Shown one piece after another: positions 9,701 to 13,022 of a stretch of 13,022 bases of DNA (its first letter is position 1; every line of letters starts with the position of its first letter). A program made the position numbers and the translations under genes. Source of the DNA: Monosiga brevicollis MX1 (taxonomy: Eukaryota > Opisthokonta > Choanoflagellata > Craspedida > Salpingoecidae); NCBI RefSeq assembly GCF_000002865.3, contig NW_001865060.1, positions 240,682 through 253,703 on the forward strand. The letters run 5' to 3'. The notes under the pieces are model-generated. The model ran no database searches and had not been told where the DNA came from. It saw nothing but the letters and a program-made list of their open reading frames with translations.

Positions 9701-10774
9701 AAGAAGCCATTTGTTGACGCATACCAAAGACAGGATCCGTAGGGCTAATGGTCCACCAAGTACCGCTGGTGGTAGGCTGCTCACACGCGTCCCCCGCGTA
9801 ACCGGGCTCGCACACACAGCGGTTGTGAGGCTCTGAGCAGGAGCCATGCCCACTGAAAGATCAGCAGGATGAAGAGGGATCAAAGCACAGATGCGTATGT
9901 CAGCATATGAAGCATGGAATCCAGGTCATAAGAGATGGGTGCAAATGCGGAAGGAGTGGGATAGCTTGACGCACCTGCAGTTGGATGGGCAAGCAAGTTT
10001 GGCGCAATTGGGGCCGGTCCACCCCGGGGCACAGCGGCACTGGGCATCGATACAAGTGCCATGCGCACAAACATCAACACACGGCACGGCTTGCACAATG
10101 CCATCGTAGCCTCGCAGGACATAGTTGGTGTCGCTGTAGAACATGAGGAGCATCTGTTTATAGGGAAAGGGATTGGCGGAGCGAATGAGCGAGCCGATCG
10201 GGCTTAGGACCGGAATTCGACGCAAATAAAAAAAAAGAAATCAAAAGCAAGAGGGAAGGGACATGTGGCTGACCTGCCCCGATGTTGCGGTTAGAGGCTC
10301 CGGAGGAAGATCATCGCCAGAGAGGACGGCGAGGAGTGTGGCGTTGTAGCTGCCGCCATCATACACAAAAAAGTAATCATACTGACATTCCGTGGCCAGA
10401 TCCCTAAAGGTGAGAATGAGCTGGACACCGGGCTCGGCCGCTGTCAGGTGGGATAAACAGGTGGCGGCGATGCGTGTAAGCACAGAATGAAGGCAAAAAC
10501 TGATACACGGTCTACGGGCGCAGATGGTGGGGAGGGTGGGCGCACCCTGAAAGAGATATTCGCGCTCAGTTTGAGGTTGGTAGTTGCCCTCGCCATCGGA
10601 AATGTTCACGGCTTCGTGAGCTGCGAGGCGGTATACACTGCGGACGGGATTTGCGGTCGCCGCTTTGATTGGCAAGGACATGTACCATAGCTGGTACGCG
10701 AGCAGTAGCAGCCAAAAGCACCATCCACGAGGCCGGCTCGCGCGGCAGCGGGGCGGCTCCGGCGATGATCGCAT
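1..10774 (-). CDS. MEGF8: MEGF8-like giant CUB/EGF/kelch/PSI cell-surface protein, 15 exons, 3' end outside window
   Basis: Exons, in transcript order: 10774-10546, 10440-10274, 10153-9975, 9852-9690, 9588-9517, 9421-8635, 8530-8324, 8189-7816, 7694-4924, 4823-1697, 1569-1414, 1316-1182 (or starting at 1370), 1037-479, 289-238, 154-1. Every intron is GT-AG, phases agree at all junctions, and the spliced frame is open for about 3,044 codons. The ATG at 10774 is chosen because a signal sequence follows it directly. Domain order matches animal MEGF8 (human about 2,800 residues). The best single match is the run with GRC-VGDF-GP, then WAY--CP and V-DEC, around residues 1433-1470. In vertebrates MEGF8 is a single-pass membrane protein that works with MOSMO and the ubiquitin ligase MGRN1 to lower surface Smoothened; here that role is unknown. 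The transmembrane segment and tail lie beyond position 1. Attractin is excluded because it lacks the second CUB and second kelch propeller. Unlike MEGF8, the protein has a lectin-like insert and an EGF expansion, described separately. Family membership is very likely; a few exon borders are uncertain. Confidence 0.9.
774..2236 (-). other. MEGF8: Second kelch beta-propeller
   Basis: Residues about 2513-2877. Blade motifs include ILLLVGGR, LWVFGG, LYLIGGRG, ILLHGGRG, LLAIGGF and repeated W-ending strands (LQSWTW, EGLWQ, ATETW, ACESWL). Introns 1570-1696 (phase 0), 1317-1413 or 1371-1413 (phase 0) and 1038-1181 (phase 0) interrupt it. The middle one has two possible acceptors, so 18 residues are uncertain. 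The blade joining NHHL to VLASGSAYDE across 1038-1181 aligns well with the corresponding MEGF8 blade. Confidence 0.87.
2237..3067 (-). other. MEGF8: Laminin-EGF pair, CUB domain 2 and two EGF-like modules
   Basis: Residues about 2236-2512. Two laminin-type EGFs are recognisable from CGCNKHATC, GALCERCAEGYYGN, CPCNGHGSC and NVCRPGLYGNP. The second CUB (about 2330-2453) contains VSFQTECHFDLLRVFEGP and LHWWSDE, matching the second CUB of MEGF8 in position. Two short EGFs follow (CSDFCAHGRC and CSPACDATRGSC to CLCLPGRHGTDC) and lead straight into the second propeller. All of this lies in the 3,127-bp exon without an intron. Confidence 0.9.
3068..5474 (-). repeat. MEGF8: Tandem array of nine EGF pairs (18 EGF-like modules)
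   Basis: Residues about 1467-2235. Two EGF types alternate strictly. Type A has a C-x-N/H-A-x-C core and ends CxCxxGYxGDGxxCxPxC. Type B is shorter: CxxGxCxAPNxCxCxxGxxGxxCxxC. Nine A/B pairs can be read one after another, the first A being a calcium-binding-like EGF opening V-DEC. Human MEGF8 has one A/B pair here before its laminin-EGFs. Pairs run about 65-105 residues because of variable loops. Only phase 2 intron 4824-4923 interrupts the array, inside the third A module, joining DYD to CSPYATC. Such arrays usually make extended stalks. Confidence 0.88.
5475..6818 (-). other. MEGF8: PSI modules with PA14-like beta region, MEGF8-type
   Basis: Residues 1019-1466. PSI 2 (CELITDCRAC through CGWC) is followed by a beta-rich segment, about 1085-1235, opening with LYDFYGSLTLSTF. 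It contains ANYTFFLRNRQG and an RRYLVRTLAVASYASYYGQH stretch, which reads like a PA14-type or related beta sandwich. MEGF8 has a matching region in the same place, ending in a TLLWDRTG-like strand. Three or four PSI repeats follow (C--C---C-WC, C--CSDFTECTDC, CASCAALVECGWC, CEAMDDCYTC). The block closes with GRCVVGDFGGP and WAYDVCP, the strongest MEGF8 signature in the gene. Confidence 0.85.
6819..8189 (-). other. MEGF8: PAN-like + EGF-like + fucolectin-like block inserted between PSI 1 and PSI 2
   Basis: Residues 602-1018, at a point where MEGF8 runs almost directly from one PSI module to the next. Residues about 630-680 look like a PAN/apple fold (saSCaaiClarsDCrGFdlq pattern). A short Cys-rich EGF-like piece follows (728-766). 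Residues about 875-993 resemble an F5/8-type or eel-fucolectin domain: AAVDIEP, a CAVT cysteine, SWQVIFNF, ITVYLQSN, a PC pair, and a final LGLCYVAAF strand. Both are carbohydrate- or protein-binding folds. Phase 0 intron 7695-7815 lies inside. A basic RSRR-S site lies at 829-833. The fold names are pattern calls without a profile search; the presence of extra sequence here is surer than its identity. Confidence 0.6.
8400..9791 (-). other. MEGF8: First kelch beta-propeller
   Basis: Residues about 213-577. Repeated kelch blades are visible as hydrophobic-GG motifs (WYVFGGY, LLLYGG, MYLIGGR, IYSFGG, VMYGGF, LYVAGGY), each followed by a W-containing strand such as DLWSFD or VYHFSCGAW. Introns 9589-9689 (phase 0), 9422-9516 (phase 0) and 8531-8634 (phase 1) fall between strands. 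Exon 9517-9588 is only 72 bp. One blade carries an extra loop of about 40 residues with four cysteines (around residues 324-360). Kelch propellers are protein-interaction platforms; this one corresponds to the first propeller of MEGF8 and attractin. Confidence 0.88.
9646..9679 (-). repeat. 17-bp direct repeat, two copies, inside kelch intron 9589-9689
   Basis: Two adjacent copies of gagcctgtcRaggcaaa (plus strand) differ at one base. A partial third copy (ggcaa) precedes them at 9641. On the transcript each full copy contains GACAG, a decoy splice acceptor. A naive reading through this intron appears frame-shifted; splicing GTACGA at 9689 to TTCAG at 9589 removes the repeat and restores the kelch strand SAWYVFGGY. 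Confidence 0.85.
9792..10651 (-). other. MEGF8: CUB domain 1 and EGF-like 1-2, split by three introns
   Basis: Residues about 42-212. The CUB domain starts at ISDGEGNY, close to the ITDGPGNY-type opening of MEGF8. It continues with the TECQYDYFFVYDG strand typical of CUB domains and ends at YSDTNYVLRGYD. Introns 10441-10545 (phase 1) and 10154-10273 (phase 0) cut the CUB, and both junctions restore CUB consensus. EGF-like 1 follows at residues 157-182 (C--VC-HGTC-----CRC-PGW-GP-C). EGF-like 2 (187-210) is interrupted by phase 2 intron 9853-9974; splicing joins CPSNCS to GHGSC. Confidence 0.88.
10652..10774 (-). other. MEGF8: Signal peptide of the MEGF8-like protein
   Basis: Residues 1-41. 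An arginine-containing N-region (R2, R9, R11, R14, R16) precedes a hydrophobic core from about W18 to I36 that includes WLLLLAYQLW. A small-residue A-T-A at positions 39-41 fits a -3/-1 cleavage rule. This places the following CUB, EGF and kelch modules outside the cell or in the secretory lumen. The long basic N-region would also be compatible with an uncleaved signal anchor, which is less likely for this family. Confidence 0.75.
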
Positions 10775-10821
10775 GTTGCCTTGCTTGGTGGGACCCGAGG
10801 TGAGGTAAAGGTCACGTTGCA

Positions 10822-10836
10822 GCGGCGAAGCGCCGC
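10822..10836 (-). other. GC hairpin in presumed MEGF8 5' leader
   Basis: GCGGCG-AAG-CGCCGC is a perfect six-base-pair stem with a three-base loop, about 50 bases upstream of the chosen ATG. If transcription starts upstream, it would lie in the 5' UTR and could slow scanning. No transcript start can be placed from sequence alone. Confidence 0.5.
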
Positions 10837-10899
10837 GGGCGCAGCCCCTCGAGCTCAGATCACGGCAGCGGAGAAACGCGCGCGCAACGACGTTACGCT

Positions 10900-10904
10900 A
10901 TTGG
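10900..10904 (-). promoter_or_regulatory. CCAAT box in divergent promoter region
   Basis: ATTGG on the plus strand reads CCAAT on the minus strand, about 126 bases upstream of the MEGF8-like ATG. It lies within a 261-bp GC-rich gap between that gene and the tentative plus-strand gene. CCAAT boxes work in either orientation and are common in bidirectional promoters. A five-base motif is weak evidence by itself. Confidence 0.3.
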
Positions 10905-11035
10905 TCCGGCATATCGGCCCATGACCTTCTGTTCGAGATTTACATGTACATGGTATTGCATCCAAAACTTGACAGCCCAACACCTGCAAACCGATACGCA
11001 ACGACCACACATTATCACCACAGCGGCTAAAGCAT

Positions 11036-11327
11036 ATGCCCAGAGGGGCTGGCAAAGCCCTCAAGCTGAGCGTCACCCTGTTCTTCAAGCACGACCACGA
11101 ACGCACACCCCAAGATGACCAGGGGGTCGTGTCCGGCGAGGACCGGCGATGGTACCGTACCTCTCGCTCTCGCTCTCTCGCTTTTTCGCTCTCTCGATCA
11201 AATGCAGCGAGATCGCGCCGATCAAGAGCGCAGAGAAGACGTCAAGAAGTGGGTGTGGAGGCAGAGAATCGATCAAAATACAGGAAGGTTCACGAGTAAA
11301 CTTCAAGCCATGGCAGAGACGACATGA
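11036..11327 (+). CDS. Tentative two-exon small protein of about 70 residues, unknown function
   Basis: Exon 1, 11036-11125, begins MPRGAGKALKLSVTLFFKHD and shows strong C/G preference at third codon positions. Exon 2, 11208-11327, is charged, contains REDVKKWVWRQRID and ends MAETT before TGA. The proposed intron 11126-11207 (82 bp, phase 0) ends in a long CT tract and ATGCAG, a convincing acceptor. The donor (GGG-GTCGTG, or GTGTCC three bases on) is weak, and donors at GTACCG or GTACCT do not give a matching phase. I recognise no family. The gene would be transcribed divergently from the MEGF8-like gene. The alternative is chance open frames upstream of MEGF8, since unspliced frames of similar length also exist here. 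Confidence 0.35.
11161..11196 (+). repeat. CT-rich microsatellite
   Basis: An imperfect (CTCTCG)n tract with one T5 run. On the plus strand it sits just upstream of ATGCAG at 11202-11207 and would serve as the polypyrimidine tract of the proposed small gene. On the minus strand it is a GA-rich element about 390 bases upstream of the MEGF8-like ATG, a type of element also found in promoters. Confidence 0.8.
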
Positions 11328-11725
11328 ACGTGGGTCACAAATTCAGAGAACGTACCACTGCTTGAATGCGTCGAAGCTTCGGAAAGTGATATCACCCCCA
11401 TACCGCACACTTCTCGAATGTCAGATAAAAAAGAAATCATGAATGTACCTTAATATGTTGTTCAGCGGGATAGTTCGGTCACCTCCTTGAAAGTAACATA
11501 TGTATTCCCTTTTTGTAACAACATATTGCTCTTGGGATTGAGGCAGGTGCGATTAATTGGCAGTCAGTATTTCGGGTCGTGCTCGGCCATTCTGTGTGAA
11601 GTACGTTTCAAATCAAGCACAGCAGAAGCGCTAAATTTTTGTGGATCAAACGAGGGTGCTCTTGTGTTCATACGCTTCCTGTGGATGCCGTAGCAGCCCA
11701 AAGACCAGAAAATTAGTTATTCTGA

Positions 11726-11731
11726 AATAAA
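11726..11731 (+). terminator. Possible plus-strand poly(A) signal
   Basis: A canonical AATAAA on the plus strand, about 400 bases after the stop of the tentative small gene. It would fit a long 3' UTR, or another unrecognised plus-strand transcript. It is easily a chance occurrence in AT-rich sequence. Confidence 0.25.
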
Positions 11732-11750
11732 TCCCATTTCTTTTCCTTAC

Positions 11751-11767
11751 AAAACTAACTTAGTTTT
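11751..11767. repeat. Perfect 17-bp palindrome
   Basis: AAAACTAA-C-TTAGTTTT has two eight-base arms around a single central base. It lies in the AT-rich gap between two converging genes. It could be a dimeric protein-binding site or part of a transcript-end structure. No flanking repeats suggest a transposon end. Confidence 0.7.
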
Positions 11768-11905
11768 GATTCTCTAGGGCTACATGGCTCCGATTGGTAT
11801 GTCAAATGGCAGCGCCATAAGACGAGTCAGCGAAGCAATGAGACAACTTGGTGGGTAGAGGCAGATGGACAAGACAAGTTCTGATTGATCAATGGTCATT
11901 CAAGG

Positions 11906-11911
11906 TTTATT
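11906..11911 (-). terminator. Poly(A) signal of the acidic-repeat gene
   Basis: AATAAA on the minus strand (TTTATT on plus), about 60 bases after the TAA stop at 11972-11974. Position and strand suit a 3' UTR of roughly 80-100 bases, in line with compact protist genes. Confidence 0.6.
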
Positions 11912-11971
11912 TCGATTGACAAACGCCCGGGACGATTTTTTTTCCAAACACTTAGTAAGCAAGCTGTTTCC

Positions 11972-13020
11972 TTATTGGGTGGACTTAGACGATTTTCTCT
12001 TCTTGGGATGTGGTTGCCACTGCGCCACTCGTGCAAGGTGTGTTCGACGTGGAGACCGAGTTTGGACGATTGATGGGGAAGGGCTACGGTCCGCAGCGGC
12101 GCTTGAGGCTTCTCGTGTTCGCGCCTCGGTACTTGCATGTGATGTCTCTGATGCCGCCGTAGACGGCGTGGTGCACGGTGGACTTGTCACCTGAATGCAA
12201 TGATGAAGACGAGGAATACAGATGAGAGTAGAGCCAACGAAGATGGAAGTACAAATGAGAATGAAGCGCACGATTCTCTCAGATACTCGTCGTGATCGCA
12301 CGGAGCTACGCAGAGACCGGGAAGACGTACCAAGTGGCTGACATCGCCTCCAAAAGGCACACGGCTCAAGAGCTCCTGTTTTTTGCGCTGCCTTGCCGCC
12401 GTGCGACTCAAGGGGCTTTGACGCTTGGTGTTCTGCGCGTGGTGCGTTTCCGTGGGACCGAGCAAAAGACCGCTGCTTAGATTGGTAGTCAAGTCGGGAT
12501 TGGGCGTCTTTGCTATGGCATCAGCATCTGGACAGTTGAAGGCGTTGGTGTTGGTTTGCAGCAAGGTCACGCGGGCATCGGTGGATGACGCGATTGAAGC
12601 GGCAATGTCTGAGGGAGGGACGACTGAAGCAGAGGCGACTGGAACAGGGTTGACTGAGGCAGGTGCAGTGGAGGTAAAAGTGGCGAGGGCAAGGTTGGAG
12701 GTTGTCCCAGCGGCCGGCGGTTCCGGCACGGCCACAGCAGTCTGGGTGGTACTGGCTGAGAGGGCGGCAAAAAAATTATTGGCAGAGTCTTCTCCTGCCT
12801 CGAGCTCTTCACGCGCCAAAGGCTGCACCAGGGTCTGCGCAGCCGAATCAGCTCCTTCGCCGCCGTTGGGCGAGTGTTCCTGATGGGGAGGATCGATAGG
12901 GCAAAAGGGCGCAAACTCATCATAGTCGTCAACGCTATCGTCGACATCGCTATCGTCGTCAACGCTATCGTCGACATCGCTATCGTCGTCATCGCTATCG
13001 TCGTCATCGCTGTTCATCAT
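11972..13020 (-). CDS. Acidic-repeat, low-complexity, probably nuclear protein, two exons
   Basis: Exons are 13020-12331 and 12190-11972, joined by a 140-bp phase 0 intron. The donor is GTACGT, and the acceptor CATTCAG follows a pyrimidine-rich tract. The product is about 302 residues if the ATG at 13020 is the true start; the window ends two bases upstream, so a longer N-terminus is possible. Residues 4-36 are almost all Asp and Ser (SDDDD, DVDDSVDD repeated) and contain many casein-kinase-2-type S-x-x-D sites. Residues 85-190 are Ser/Thr/Ala/Pro-rich and probably disordered. Residues 199-214 form a bipartite basic cluster (KR, then RQRKK), and the C-terminus carries PKKRKSSK, a classic nuclear-localisation pattern. 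I recognise no folded domain or family. A nuclear or nucleolar chaperone-like or regulatory role is only a guess from composition. Confidence 0.6.
12925..13014 (-). repeat. 30-bp coding tandem repeat, about three copies
   Basis: Units at 12925-12954 and 12955-12984 are essentially identical. The third (from 12985) has diverged, and each unit is itself two related 15-bp halves. The 30-bp period is a multiple of three, so copy-number change would keep the frame and simply lengthen or shorten the Asp/Ser tract. Confidence 0.85.
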
Positions 13021-13022
13021 GG

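Larger units (their letters stand above)
11328..11905. other. Intergenic region without a convincing gene
   Basis: This stretch is visibly AT-richer than the coding parts. Its only open frames are short and look random, the best being a 68-codon plus-strand frame at 11487-11693 with no clear domain or codon bias. It probably holds the 3' ends of two converging transcripts. It contains the palindrome at 11751-11767 and a possible poly(A) signal at 11726-11731. No tRNA or rRNA was recognised. Confidence 0.6.

Noticed and set aside
1-10774. Attractin (ATRN) rather than MEGF8
   Set aside because: Attractin has one CUB and one kelch propeller followed by a C-type lectin domain. Here there are two CUBs and two propellers, with the MEGF8-specific PSI/DEC junction.
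11580-11660. Possible spliceosomal snRNA, from an Sm-site-like AAATTTTTG
   Set aside because: No U1, U2, U4, U5 or U6 conserved sequences or stem order could be found around it.
12925-13014. CRISPR array from regular 30-bp repeats
   Set aside because: The repeats abut without unique spacers and encode an in-frame Asp/Ser tract in a eukaryotic gene.

Overview
The window looks like nuclear DNA from a unicellular holozoan, most likely a choanoflagellate of the Monosiga/Salpingoeca type. The reasons are short GT-AG introns (83-189 bp in my model), moderately GC-rich coding sequence, tightly packed genes, and one giant multidomain extracellular protein with animal-type modules (CUB, EGF, laminin-EGF, kelch, PSI, PAN, lectin-like). 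There is no bacterial operon structure. The species is inferred, not proven; another GC-rich holozoan, such as a filasterean, or a small-genome animal cannot be excluded.

Positions 1-10774, minus strand: one 15-exon gene, cut by the left window edge, encoding at least about 3,040 residues. After splicing, the frame stays open through every junction and all intron phases match. The domain order is signal peptide, CUB, two EGFs, kelch propeller, PSI, an inserted PAN/EGF/fucolectin-like block, PSI, a PA14-like beta region, a PSI series, a long EGF array, two laminin-EGFs, CUB, two EGFs, second kelch propeller and a PSI series. This is the order of animal MEGF8, with two additions: the lectin-like insert, and expansion of one EGF pair into nine. 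The missing 3' part should encode the last EGF/laminin-EGF block, a membrane segment and a cytoplasmic tail.

Positions 10775-11035: a short GC-rich divergent promoter region with a CCAAT box on the minus strand and a small hairpin in the presumed MEGF8 leader. Positions 11036-11327, plus strand: a tentative two-exon small gene whose intron carries a CT microsatellite as its pyrimidine tract. Positions 11328-11905 are AT-richer and hold no convincing gene, but do hold a perfect 17-bp palindrome and a possible plus-strand poly(A) signal.

Positions 11972-13020 (possibly beyond the right edge), minus strand: a two-exon gene for a low-complexity, probably nuclear protein of about 302 residues. 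It has an Asp/Ser-rich acidic N-terminus made from a 30-bp tandem repeat, a Ser/Thr/Ala/Pro-rich middle and two basic nuclear-localisation-like clusters, with AATAAA downstream. I see no functional link between it and the MEGF8-like gene. The main item of interest is the MEGF8-like gene, with its lineage-specific insert and its EGF expansion carried in two huge exons.
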